Source: Alitta virens
Lineage: Eukaryota; Annelida; Polychaeta; Phyllodocida; Nereididae
Assembly: GCA_932294295.1 (NCBI GenBank)
Contig: OW028576.1
Coordinates: forward strand, 28,093,227-28,157,226
Length of the DNA stretch: 64,000 nucleotides
Reading direction: 5' to 3'
Below, in pieces: positions 48,781-61,331 of the stretch. Under the pieces are notes generated by a model, which did not search any database, was not told the origin of the DNA, and saw only the letters and a list, made by a program, of their open reading frames with translations. The translations under genes and the position numbers were made by a program. Each line of letters starts with the position of its first letter. Position 1 is the first letter of the stretch.

Positions 48781-49582
48781 TTTGGGTCCTGAACTCCTAT
48801 GAAGTTGTCTTTTCAAACTTTCACCTTGTCTTTGGAATAAACTACAAAAAATGCTGCAAGGTCGGTTAGAAAACCTCTTAATCAGCATTGCTGAAAATGA
48901 TAGTTCTCTTTGATCTAAGCGTCACTGAACAGAAATAATTTTCTTAAGCAGGGGCTATACAACTTTATTACCATCTATTTATATCAATAAATATATTTAA
49001 TATATTTCAAGGTACTGCAAATGGCACTCCTCGTTATGCACCAAGAATTTGATAATTTAATTGAAGTGATTTTTTTACCTCACAAAACGGTAGTACATTT
49101 TCAAAATAAATCCCACATCTACAAATATAAAAAATGTATAATGATTTTAAGGCTACAAATCATTTTCATCTGTATATTGTATTAGTTATAATTTCACAAT
49201 ATGCCTAAATTAATAGAATGCAAAACACTCGTTATAATTATCATCTGATAATTTCCTGCTCACGATCTACAAGTAAAGTGAAGCTCAACCTAAACTAAAA
49301 TTTCCATTATAATTAGGAAATATGCAAATGTATGGAAATGGTTAAAATATGATGATTATGTGTCTAACTTCCTCAAATATGTTTTGTGAAGCTAAGTCAC
49401 ATCAGATCTTTAGAATGATATTATTTGCCTTTGATAACCAAATACCTGCAAGCAACATGTATTCACATAAATTCTGTAAATATAGTTTGAAAAAAGTATT
49501 AACATCTAGGGACCTTAAGAAGATATTATTTCCCCAGAATGGAAGCAATGAGTCAATGGATTTAACTATTATTTCCTCCTTC

Positions 49583-50350
49583 ATTAATTACAATATAGTG
49601 AGTGCATGATTACATTGAGCTATAATCATACTTATTAATTTTTATCATTGCTCAAGTGTGGCAAATGTCACCCAAATTGTTCAGAGCTCACATCAGACCA
49701 TCTTAAATCAGAAAACACATGTTATACGATGTTATTAAAGACTTTGGGATTGACGTTGATATGGGAGCTGATGTTTTCCACCAAGCACCACCTGGAGTAT
49801 AGACTGGGGTAGTTCTGGGGCCCATGCAGGCCAAGGGCAAGGGGACACAGGAAAGGGCATCTGGAAGGCCCGAAGGGCCAACACTGGCGATTTTGGCAAG
49901 GGGGTCAGGGGGCTGCTCAAGACCCAGCTGAGCAATTTCCAGTACACACTTGCAAGAGCATGATAAAAAACGTATCAACACCAATCCCATGTAAACAATC
50001 AAATTAAACAAGATGCAAATTATTATTTATATATTTGTAATCACATAGCTTGGATGTTAATAAATAAAATAGAAACATTACATTACAATCACAATTTAAT
50101 GATCGACATCAATATAATATTTATATCTATATCATATTTTAATAAATAGAGGTGAACAGGGTTATTGTTTTTTATTAAATAGAGGTGAACCGGATCAGTT
50201 CATATATATCATACATATACTCAAGTCGATGCACCTCCCAAATGCTTACAACATATATATATATATATAGTGCTTATATTAGATATATATATATATATAT
50301 ATGATGATTATAGCTCAATGTAATCATGCACTCACTATATTGTAATTAAT
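49583..50350. mobile_element. Foldback-like element with perfect 47-bp inverted arms
   Basis: 49583-49629 and 50304-50350 are perfect reverse complements over 47 bp, 674 bp apart. Between them lies a GC-rich segment (about 49,760-49,930) with a minus-strand open frame that I do not recognise, and AT microsatellites (50,252-50,300) next to the right arm. No target duplication was apparent. Confidence 0.65.
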
Positions 50351-50789
50351 GTAATTAATACTTCAAACCAGATTAGAATGTTATCAAAATATGCTGTTTC
50401 AATATCAATGCAATTTTTAAATCAAAACCAACTAGATTTGTATGTAATCAAACCTTATATAAATGTTGTATTAACGTTAATCTCATGTTAATATCAAAAC
50501 CATTTTTTAACCAAATTTTAATGTAATCTAACGTCCCTGGTGGAATTGGCCTGACATCATCCTAGCTGAAGGAGGAAGCCGCGCCATTTTGTTTAAATTT
50601 GTGTAAGTTTTTAATCTGCTATAATCTTTGTCATCCTTTGTTGTTCAAGAGTAATTTACACACAAATGTTTAATAAGATCTGATGGTTCTTTAATTGCAT
50701 GGGGATCGATCGCTCTAAATTAAGCTGCACGAATTTGTTGAAGTGTATACATGTTGCTATTTCATGCATGGCCTAGAACTAAGAATTAT

Positions 50790-50994
50790 AACCTCCAAAC
50801 CGCAACGTTGAAATAACCTCCACACCTCAATGTTAAAATAACCTCCAAACCTCAACGTTAAAATAACCTCCAAACCTCAATGTTAAAATAACCTCCAAAC
50901 CTCAACGTTGAAATAACCTCCAAACCTCAATGTTAAAATAACCTCCAAACCTCAACGTTAAAATAACCTCCAAACCTCAACGTTAAAATAACCT
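50790..50994. repeat. 25-bp minisatellite
   Basis: Eight full units of AACCTCCAAACCTCAACGTT plus AAAAT or GAAAT, followed by a partial one. Variants alternate between 'caacgtt' and 'caatgtt'. The same AACGTTGAAAT core continues more loosely to about 51,090 in a sequence ending 'gtgtgcttgctgggg', suggesting the array lies inside a larger dispersed repeat. Confidence 0.85.
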
Positions 50995-51362
50995 CCATGA
51001 AATAACGTTATAAAAACTTTCATTCTACGTGTGATATCAACGTTACTTAAAGGTTATGGTAAAACCTTGTTTCAACGTTGAAATAATGTTGGTGTGCTTG
51101 CTGGGGTGTTGACAAGCAGGCACAGCAACTGATCACGGAATAATGTAGATCACGGTTTAATGACAACACCCTCTATGTGTCATGGCTTCAATCATCGTAC
51201 GAGTATTTTTTGAGCAAAATATTAACTTTGTCTGAGGAAGCTAACTGGAAGGATTAATTATAAGCATCGACTAGCTTATTTAAGAATGGCCAAAAGTCTT
51301 AGGCCTGAGGAGAGCTCTATAGAAAAAATCACGAAGGGAAAGTTGCTTTTATTCCATATTAC

Positions 51363-54300
51363 CTGGCTGGCAATGGTGGTTCTTTTTGTGGTGAAGCCTG
51401 GTTTGCTTTGACTGGGGTGCACACCATGTTTTGTCTGTTCTCAACCACCCTGAAAAAAAAAGAGAAAATACTTTTGAAAATGTTTACCATATCTAGCTAA
51501 AGATCTCCATATGAATGATAGACAATTGTATACCATTTGATTACCTTGGACTTTCAGTCATTTGATCTAAGTCAACATCCTGGTAATAGTTATCCACTTC
51601 TGCCGTCGATGGTACCCTTGTCTGAATGACATGGTGCCTTCTGGATGTAGAAATTTTCACTGAATAAACTTTGTTTTCATGCAAGAAGTAAGTTTTGACA
51701 TTTTTTATGTGCAAATCACATTTAGTCTAAAAATAAACAGGTGCCAAGCATCATTTACATATCGCACCACGTGATATGACTAATAAATATATACAGATAG
51801 TGGTGAGAGATACTGAATGATCAGCTCTGCCAAAACAAATCAACAGGCTTAAAACGGAGGTGTAGAATATAACAAATGGTGGGATGGAAGTTGACAGTTC
51901 TGTACTCTTACTGACCTCAGCAACAAATATTCACAAGCTTCAGTTATTGGTTTTCATGCAACTTTTTCTGCAGTCACCCTAGGCTTGTGCAACTGCCTGC
52001 TTAGTTATACACATTTATGAAATTATTGAAATATAATAAAAAATAAAAAGTAATGCACCTGCACCAGAAACCAATTCCTATGACAAATGCCAGAGCAGCC
52101 AATGACAGGAACATTCCCAGGACCAGAGAAGTGACAGAAACTGTAAAGGGCCTATCTCACATAGCCGAGAGACAATGCCGAGTGATGCCGAGTGCTTAAT
52201 AAATTAGGCAGTAAGGAATACACGGCTCTGCACACCGACCACTCTAGAAAAGCTTGTAAATACACGGCAATACTCGTAGAACGATCATAGAGTTTTAAAC
52301 ATGTTTAAAACTTTTTAGGATTGTCGCCGAGCAAATTTGCTCTGAAATTGCTCAGGATTTACACGGGATTAACTCGCCGTGCACTCTGAGAGTACACTTG
52401 GTTACTCTGGGAGTACACTTGGTCAGATGGATTGCTGAGTGGACGTGATTTCCTCGCCAAGTGGTCGGCGAGCAATCTGGGAGCAATCTGGGAGCAATCG
52501 GCGAGTAATCTGCGAGTGATCGGCGAGCGATCGGCGAGCGATCGGCGAGCAATCGGCAAGGCCTTGCTGACCCAGTGGTCGGTGTGTAAAGAAGAGTTAT
52601 TGGCTTGACACTCAGATCAATGTCGGCGAGCAATCGCCGAGCAATCTGCGAGCAATCGGCGAGCAAACTGCGAGCAGCCGGCGTTTAATCGGCGAGCAAT
52701 CAGCGATAATTTGTTTTCTAGGCATAAAATGACCAAGAGTAACCAGGAGTGAAGCCGATTGACTTGCTTGCCAGGGATCGGCATCACTCTGCATCGTCAC
52801 TCGGCTATGTGTGATAGTGGCTTAAGTAGCATTGATAATTATAACAGACATGATACATATATTGATAAATATGATTAATGCATCCAGTGTATCTATTCAA
52901 AATACAAACAATGCTATTGTTAACAATTAAACAAAACAAATAATATTGGTTGCACTTTTTTACGCTAATTTTATGGCTTGTGAAATATGCACAGCTGAGG
53001 TACAATATTGTAATACTATCGTTTTGAAATATGTATTTTGATGCGCCTACATCACTTTCAAACATACCTTGACAGTTCTTCCCAATATACCTATGAAAAC
53101 AGATGCAGGTATAACCATTTACCTGATCTATGCAATCTGATTCATGAGGACATGGATTTGATGCACACTCATCAATCTCTGCAATGAAAATAACTTAAGA
53201 ATATATCTTAGAAAAGAAACAAGTTTAATGCTATATAAATATTGTCTATGTTGTTAAAGCAAATGCCATGTATTACCCAGTCAAAATACAGATTGATGAT
53301 TGCTCAAAACTGAGTGGAAAGCCCTTAAATATACTTCAGTATTAAAATTATTGGTTGTTTTAGCCACACCCTCTGCAAACCCTCAAACTAATGTGCGCTG
53401 ATTCACGAAAGCTAATGTTCATGATCTGACTTGGCCTTATATTTTCACATAAAGGAGTTCAGTCAAAAAATTCCTATAGTCTCAAAGTAAACATGTGACT
53501 CAAACTATTTTGGAAACAAAATTAGCAATAGCTATTAAAGTGAGGTTAGTTTAGGAGGTAGTTAATAGCTGCACAATGAAATAAACAATAGAGAACATTC
53601 TGAATATATAGAATAGCATAGAATACCTAATGATGAATCCTCTTCAAAACGGTATGTACTGTATATTCGTTATAATAATACCTTGTTCACATTGTTTTCC
53701 AGTAAATCCTGGCAAACACAGACACCTGAAGTCATGGAATTCATCCACACAAGTTCCACAATTGTTGCATGGGGTCGAGCCACATTCATCATTTTCTGAA
53801 ATGAGTTTGACGCTCTTTGTAAATTTTCCGATATATGTCTTTTTATTTATAATGTATTCTTATCATCTTGCAATTATTTTAAGTGCCCATATATATGCAA
53901 AACAGCTAAGATGATCCTATTTTGCCCTTGGTAAATATATTTAAAATAAGAAGTGGGTGGTAGGGTGGGTGGATTAGAGTTTTACGTCCTGTATTTCTGC
54001 ACCTGATGGGTTAATTAGGACAGGCAGGGACCATGGCAATGAGTTGATGGATGAAACAGCCAAAAAAAAGGGGCGGGGGAAAGGGAGTCTACAAAAGGGT
54101 GTGTGATCTGTATGTGAAATAACTATTATTGAAAATACATAAAAATTGATGATGTAGCACAACATGCTTTTTGATTATTCTAGACTTGTCAAGTTATTGA
54201 AAAAGTGACCAGTCTAAAAATGTTTTGTACTGATGTAATGTCCACAATAAAAACAAAGTTATTGTGGCAAAATAAGTGTTTGATTTATGATATAAGATTT

Positions 54301-57300
54301 AAAATAAATATGTAATTTCTAAATTTCCATTAATTTAGATGAGTTTTAAGTGGACAAAATATTTCAAAAGCTTACCTTGCACACATATGTAGGCTGAAAA
54401 TGTGCTTTCTTCTGCATTGTTCATTTCAACTGATTTATTATCTAAAGCAATAATCAATTTTGGATCTGCACCAAAAAAAGTATAGGTGTAAAATGCACTT
54501 AATGAACTCAGTGAGAACTCATCACCAATCAGCCAAAACAACCTTCTGAGATGCATTAGTAATGATTTAGATTATGTAGTATTTACCTTTACCATCTATC
54601 CAGTATGGGGTGCATGATGCATTTGGGGAGTAGATTGCTTCAGCCAATTTACTGGACAAATACTGCCTCGGTTGAAACATATCATAATTCAGTATCTTCA
54701 TGCTTGGACCACAAGAGGCGTTTTTGATGTCTGAGTGAGACATATGTTGAGAAAAGCTGTAGCATTCTCCAGGGAATGTCACAATGCAGAAATCCACAGG
54801 CTTCGTCACATCTGAAAGCTGCCCTATGTAATCCAAAGCAATTAAAAAAAAAAGAAAGTTCTTATTTCAGAATGTGAAATATTAATGAACTTATCAGTTT
54901 ATATATCCTAGAAGTAAATCTCTAAGATTTTGGATATTGTTTATGAAGGACTGCCTGCAGCAACCTTATGAATAAATTGTTTGCTTCTAAAAGCAACTGG
55001 ATACCACTTAAGTATAGATAAGAAAAAAAGAACAATAATGAGTCTAATTTAAAAAAAATACAGTGGAAGATTACACAAAAAACGTTTGTATTGCTGGTTA
55101 TCATCTTTAAATACCTTCTCTCTTTCGTTTGCAGATGTAGTGATGTTTTTCTGATGGAGAACATTTCTTCCAAATCCCATTTCCATAAATAGCATTGTAA
55201 TCCCCACAGAAATCTTCATTGTGGCCACAATACCTTGCTCGCTTTCTGTTGTTGATCCAGTATGTTAGTGATTCATGAGTGATGCTGTTAAATAATGTAA
55301 TGTATTTTTATTGCAATTTTAATATGAATACAAATTGACAATTCACAATTAATTTGAATACAATTCATATTTATCAATCATATACAAATATAAACTCACT
55401 GCATGACTAAAGTATTACTTGCATGTTATTATGCCACATAGGCTAATCATATGTTATATATAACTTATGTATTTATGAGTACTTAACATTAGTTATGTGT
55501 TATATATAAATTATTTACATACTTATGTATAAAGCTTTAACACTATATTCATATATGCTTAAGCAATATATTACATTAAACTTATAAGGAACTGAAATTG
55601 GATGGAGAGGAACTTACATTTTAGGATTGTATAAGGTTAGGACATGCATGAAGTGTTAGTTAAGAATCATGTGCCTTAACTTAATGTCTTTAGCATGGAA
55701 ACATGCAACCATAGCATCATGCATGCATGAACACAGAATGTAATATCCTATGAAAGACTGTATGCAAAGTAATACCATGAAAATAACCAATAGAAATCTA
55801 GCCACTTAGGCCACAGTAAATTGTAACTTTTATTTAATGTCAAACACACTGTTTTTGAGGCAGTTCTGATCTTGACATTGGTCAAGACAACAAACATAGG
55901 GGTCACACTCAAAGCAAAGCTCTATCTTTGTTGAACTTACACATTTTATACACAACAACAAGATTTTAATTGGAGGGTTAGTTTGTAAAGTATTAACAAT
56001 GAGAAACGTTGCCCCAATCTATCAAGACTCATGACATTTTGGCTCCAATCTATCTACAACTTCGCATCTTGGTAAGACATGGATTTGACCATTGAGTGTA
56101 AATAATTATTTATTTGAACCGGTGCCATACTAAGTACCCATTTGCGTTTTGCCATGACAAAGAAAAGAGAGTGGGCAACATGCAGTCGATACTATTAACT
56201 GTATGTTGCTTATTATCTTTTTCTTAACTTAATATTAATAATAGGTTATTATTGTACTATGTTTCCATGCCTAGCGTGTGTGAATTATGATCAACAAAAT
56301 GTTGATTGTGTACACTTTGCACATTATATTTTATATATAAATAGAACCTATTCAGGAAAGCCAATTAGGTGCATATTTATGGATGTCACAAATGACCCTG
56401 GATATAGTTGAAATACTTTTTTATGTGCTGCATTACCATTAAAAAGCACTGGATATAATGCATAATTATTTATAGTGTTGGCATTAACAATAAGACAGGT
56501 GTTGTCAGAGATATATCTTGAAGTTCTTGTAAATATATATGATGTTATGTTATTTACCTCTTCAGGAACATGTTTTCAGTATGAGAACTGATCTCAGCCA
56601 GGTCAGCATCCATACGATCACACTGGTGTATACTTTCTATTAGGTTTCGCCTGGCATCCAATTTACTGGACAAGTAATAGCAGTAATCTTCCAACCCATA
56701 CCATCCACAAGGGCATTGGATATCTTAAAAATATTTGAATTAATCTTTTTTTTTTAATAATCCATTTAAAAAAATAGAGGTTTTGAAATATTTATTTTAA
56801 TATCAATTGAGGTTATGTTTACCTATAAGGCCTGTGCACAAAGGACATAATTGCATTGAACAAAAGGAATATTTTGTCATCTTTATGCATTAGAACCACA
56901 ATGAACTGCTGTTTGCATCAAGACTCAAGACTCTTTATTCATTCTATATAGCTTTTTCATAACGGAGCAAATACATTTTAATCACATTTTGAACGGACAA
57001 GTTCATGACCCCCACACTCTCCTGGGGTATATTACTCTGCTGCTAAGTCAGTGCAATATTGTATGGTCAGTATGCGTGAGGCTTTTAATCATAAAGAATA
57101 GTCTTACCTAACCAAAAATATGCATTGGGTATCTCATCAAGAGAGAAGGTTCTGTTTAAGGGATCTGGGAAGTTTCCATAATCAAGAACACTCATGTTGT
57201 CCTTCAAGCATCCTGCTTCAGCATCTGATTCAATATAGAAATGAATAGCCGATACTTTAAAACAGCGTTCGTGAAAACAATGTTGTGACGATGTGTCCCA

Positions 57301-60300
57301 AGTGTCTGAAAATTGGAAAAAGTTACAAAGGAATAATCTTTGAATACATACGCTGAAAACAGCTGAGTGTTATTCCCTTTCAACAATCTGTTTTACTTTC
57401 ACTAGATACAATTTGATAATATAAAAAAATAATAAAGAAAATTTCACTGTAAGCTAAGATATATATAGATCTATTTATTAGAAATAGCCATCTTTCAGTA
57501 ATTCCCATTCGTCTTTTTACACACAAAAAATACATACCTAGTAATTTTGTCTTAAATATAATTTCTAGGTAAAAAAAGTCTTGAATAAGGATTTTTTTTA
57601 AATAATAATTTTTTGTTGTATTACTAGGTAGTAGTAGTAGTATTTATTTGATTCCGAATTTCAATACAATACACAGGATTATGATGCTAACAAATCATAC
57701 GAGTGGAATCTGGAATCCACGAGAGTCTGTTGGGCTGTTTTGGTGGTGGTCCCTGCGTCACACAATTATACCTCACAAATTATAATACGTTCAGATCTTG
57801 GAGATAAACTATTTGGACAGCCAGACAATTCTATCTCCATTGTGTGTTGTACAGTACAGAAATTACTCTTGTATTCATATTAAAATTATTTTGAGGTATG
57901 TCGATCAGGTGTCTCAATTGTCAAAAGAACTGTTGCATGTCACACTGTAAATCACATGCAATATTTATAAACTAACATGTTCATATATCATGTTGATCAG
58001 CATTGATATTATTGAATGCTAGTCGTTTCGGCCTTCGGCCAATTCGGCCCGGCCGAAACGACTCGTTTAAATGAGTCGATTCGGCCTACGAAACAAGTCG
58101 GTTCGGCTCCCTATACTTTAGCATTGAAGCCGAACAGACCCGGTTCGGTCTAGAAAATAAGTCTATTCGGCCGCGGGTTCGGCCGGCCGCCAAAAAATAC
58201 TTAATCTGCCCTTATCATCCCCCCCCCCCCCCCCCGGCGCCGCTAAGAAATAGATTATCTTGATAACTAATCATGATAGAATGATGATATTTACACCTAT
58301 TTGTTGGTGGTAACGAGCTCTTTAAAAACAAAATACCAGCCTTGACATTTGAAAATCAGAGAGGTTTCTGCAATTTTATTTATTAATGACAAAATATAAA
58401 TCATAATCACAATTAAAAAAAACAATAAAGACTTTCACAATAGTAAATAAATATTGTTGTGTGTCTAATCCATGACCGGACCATTGAATTTAGATATTTC
58501 ATTCAGCAATTCCATAGTGTATTAATATTTAGTTTTTAATCTAAATACACAAATTTATTAGTAAATAAAATATAAATTAAAACAAACATAAAGTTAGTTT
58601 TATTTGTGTTTCACATTCTTCAAGTAATATCAAAGCATTTGCATTAAATTCAAGTAATATCACAAAGTTGTTTCTTTATTCTTTCTTTATTATTTCAAGT
58701 AATATCACAAAACATTTCTAATTGCATTCAATTATTTCTCTATTCCTTTATCCATGGTCTTTATTCTTTATTTATTATTTCAAGTAATATCACAAAGCAT
58801 TTCCAATTGCATTCAATTCTTTCTCTATTCCTTTATCAATGGAAACCGATTCCTTTCATTTTAGATTGCACTTAAAAAAGCAGAAGGCCGAAACGACTCA
58901 ATTAAACGGCCGAACCGTCTCGTTTTTGAAGTCGATTCGGCTCCCATACAAAAATATAGGAGGCCGAATCGACTTCGCTAAAATGCCGAATCGACTTCGC
59001 TAAAAGGCCGAATCGACTTCGCTAAAAGGCCGAATCGACTTCGCTAAAAAGCCGAACCGACTTGTTTTTGGCGAGGCCGAACAGGCTCAAGGCCGAAACG
59101 ACCTGCTACCATATTATTGATGTCCTTAATTACCATTATGTTGTCATTCTCAGGTCATACAAAATGTAATGGTCTTAACTGTGATTTGTTTTTGCAGTAG
59201 AGTTCCACTGTGTTGTTTTTCCTTTGATGAGTGAAAATATAGAAATGGGGAGATCAGTAGAAAAAGCAAAATCTAACCTTTCTTGCAAATGTAACCTTTC
59301 TTGATTTTATCATTCCGCGGTACTGCTGCCCATTTGATTGGTGCTGTTCCATTGGAACGAAGGAGTCTTCCATGTTGATCACCCAACATGGGCTCTGTTT
59401 TTCTCCCTTCTGCACTTGCATACCATATGTCATATGTATTATTTAACCATGTCCCTTCTGTCCATCTAAATCCTGTTGCATTTCCATCACTTTTTGTTGG
59501 CTCGGCTTTGCAGAGACCGATCCAAAGGACTATCCTTCCGTAAAGGCTAGAATGAATTGACATGGGCCAGTTTCAATGAAGCACACAAATTGTAATGCCA
59601 ACTTAAACAACTAAGTTTTACATGATACCGTGTCCAGTTCACTAAGTATTAACCAAATGATAGTTTAATTAAATATTTTTATGTGACGTTATTATTGCTA
59701 CATCATATTAATGCAGTTATAATGTATGATCATGATATCATTTACAAGATTAACAGATATATCTTAGTCATTTTACTCACAAAGAAGTTAACAATTTGCA
59801 TATTTTATGCAAAAAACTAAACAAATATTTCCTTTTTTTAATTGTATATCCTTTGGTATATACTTAAAGGTTATCACATGGCAAGAGGCTGTATCTCCCT
59901 GGTATCCTTCGGGTCTCGGGATAATACAGGGTCTCAGGCGATGATACCAGGGAGATACAGCCTCTTGCAATGTGATAACCTATGAATACATTTACTGTGA
60001 TACAACAAATATGAAAATACACTATCATCCAGTCTATGACTGTGAAATGTATAATAATATTTTTCTTATCTTATTAATTTACTTTTTCAGGGCATCTGCC
60101 ACTGCCTCTGTCTCCTCTTCATCTTTCATTGTGATCAGGTCAGCCCCTAGGTTCTGGCATTCTTTTCGTGCTTCCCAGAAGCTCACAGGATCATTTTGGA
60201 TGGAATAACAAGAACTCCAGTGACTGATCCACCCTCTTGGGCACATATCATCTGAAGAAAAAAAAAAAAGATTTGTCTAAAACTGCAATAATCAATCTTA

Positions 60301-60418
60301 TTTTTTCTAAAATATCCAATATTCTGGCTATGGTGAAACACATCTTACCTGCATCAGCATATTGTTGTTGACCTGATACAATAACAATTGCTGTGACAAA
60401 CGAAAGAACTGAGAGCAT
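51363..60418 (-). CDS. R5: double C-type-lectin, EGF transmembrane receptor (3' end unresolved)
   Basis: Thirteen exons join in frame (about 588 residues): 60418-60349 signal peptide ([16 protein letters not shown]); 60251-60083 and 59546-59278 C-type-lectin-like domain 1 ([24 protein letters not shown]); 57224-57108 a short Cys module; 56723-56558 and 55284-55115 lectin-like domain 2 ([20 protein letters not shown]); 54811-54587 and 54465-54376 a further module (YWIDG, AYICVQ); 53795-53682 and 53178-53068 two EGF domains, the second calcium-binding type ([10 protein letters not shown]); 52140-52059 transmembrane ([19 protein letters not shown]); 51640-51545 (DNYYQDVDL); 51449-51363 (EPPLPA). 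Phase is 1 up to the transmembrane exon except within domain 2, then 2. Neither lectin domain shows a clear EPN/QPD and WND calcium site, so sugar binding is uncertain. The final exon with a stop was not found left of 51,363. Confidence 0.75.
52147..52822. mobile_element. Non-autonomous element with TAA target duplication at an R5 splice acceptor
   Basis: The ends are inverted copies: AGGGCCTATCTCACATAGCC at left against AGCCACTATCACACATAGCC for the right end read inward. TAA is on both sides (52144-52146 and 52823-52825). Three-base TAA duplications are typical of PIF/Harbinger elements. The interior is packed with short 'atcggcgagcaatc' repeats (about 52,470-52,560 and 52,620-52,710). The element ends only 6 bases before the R5 transmembrane exon. 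Confidence 0.7.
58021..59103. mobile_element. Element rich in GGCCGAA/TTCGGCC motifs with inverted ends
   Basis: The left end AGTCGTTTCGGCCTT (58021-58035) and the right end read inward (GGTCGTTTCGGCCTT, to 59103) match in 14 of 15 bases, flanked by TGCT on both sides. The interior has many copies of GGCCGAA with AACGACT or ATCGACT, including four tandem units of GGCCGAATCGACTTCGCTAA (58,962-59,049), a poly-C tract (about 58,218-58,236) and a repeated AT-rich segment (58.62-58.83 kb). No coding. It lies in an R5 intron. Confidence 0.65.
59868..59981. repeat. Long hairpin (38-bp arms)
   Basis: 59868-59905 (opening AGGTTATCACATGGCAAGAG) and 59943-59981 are near-perfect reverse complements (one extra base in the right arm) with a 37-nt loop. 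It is located in the intron between the two halves of lectin domain 1 of R5. Probably a palindromic mobile element. Confidence 0.75.
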
Positions 60419-61330
60419 CTTGGCTAATCCTTATCAAGAGATGCTCTTTCAGCATTGACATCCATGATAAGTCAACATTATATATATTAACAGTTTATGC
60501 TCATAAAAATTCTGATTGTTAGTCCTATTTGCTTTGCCGTTCAAAAACAATTAAGGAAGTTAATTTGATGTATTTTTGCATCTGAATCCTTTTTTAGCAA
60601 TGTTTTGCATGTTAAACACATGTTCAACATGCAGGTGTGTCTGAAAATTACCTTTCAATACACATGTTTTTGGATTGACATGTATTTATATATAATATAT
60701 ATGTCAGGGTGTCTATGTGTAGAACTTTAGACTATCTCAATGTCATGTTTTTCTTTTTGCTTAATAAGTACCTAACACCTCTAGCATTATGCAGTTTCAA
60801 AATGTAAAAGGCAAGTGGTGTACCAGGAACTGCCCACAATTCTTCAATTCTAAAGTTTTCTGGGTTTTCACCTTGATAAGGAAGTTTAAATACAGGTAAA
60901 AACACCAAGACTTTTGATTAAAGGCATGTTTCTATAACTTCAATTAGCATTTGAATTGATTCATTTGTATCAATGTGTCAACAGTATTTTGTATGTCTTC
61001 GTGGTAGTTGTTGCCTATTTTAGTATATCGTTTAACTTATGTTATTGTCATAATTATGCTAAAAATAAAATCGATATTATTAAAACTGCACTGTTTTGTC
61101 CGGTTCTTGAAATTCGCTTTGCCATATGAAATTGATTATTCTGTATATCAATGACTGTGATTAAAGGTCTTGTTGTATTACTAGCCGTTATACTGTATAT
61201 AAGGAAATAATATTCATCTATATTTACACAAATGTATAAACAGTGGTAGTTTCCGTTTGATGAGGCGAATATATCATATGATGTCAGCTGCCATTTAAAT
61301 CATCATATGAATTGTGTACTGATCTATATA
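60419..61330. other. Upstream region of R5
   Basis: No gene seen. The sequence before the R5 start (60,418) would hold its promoter, but no definite element was placed. Confidence 0.35.
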
Positions 61331-61331
61331 C

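Noticed and set aside
49703..50011. Last exon of R5
   Set aside because: A plausible minus-strand frame, but no acceptor of the right phase was identified, it lies between inverted arms, and it has no resemblance to the other tails.
52352..52800. Open frames with repeated ARRLLAD-like strings
   Set aside because: They are translations of short tandem repeats inside the non-autonomous element.
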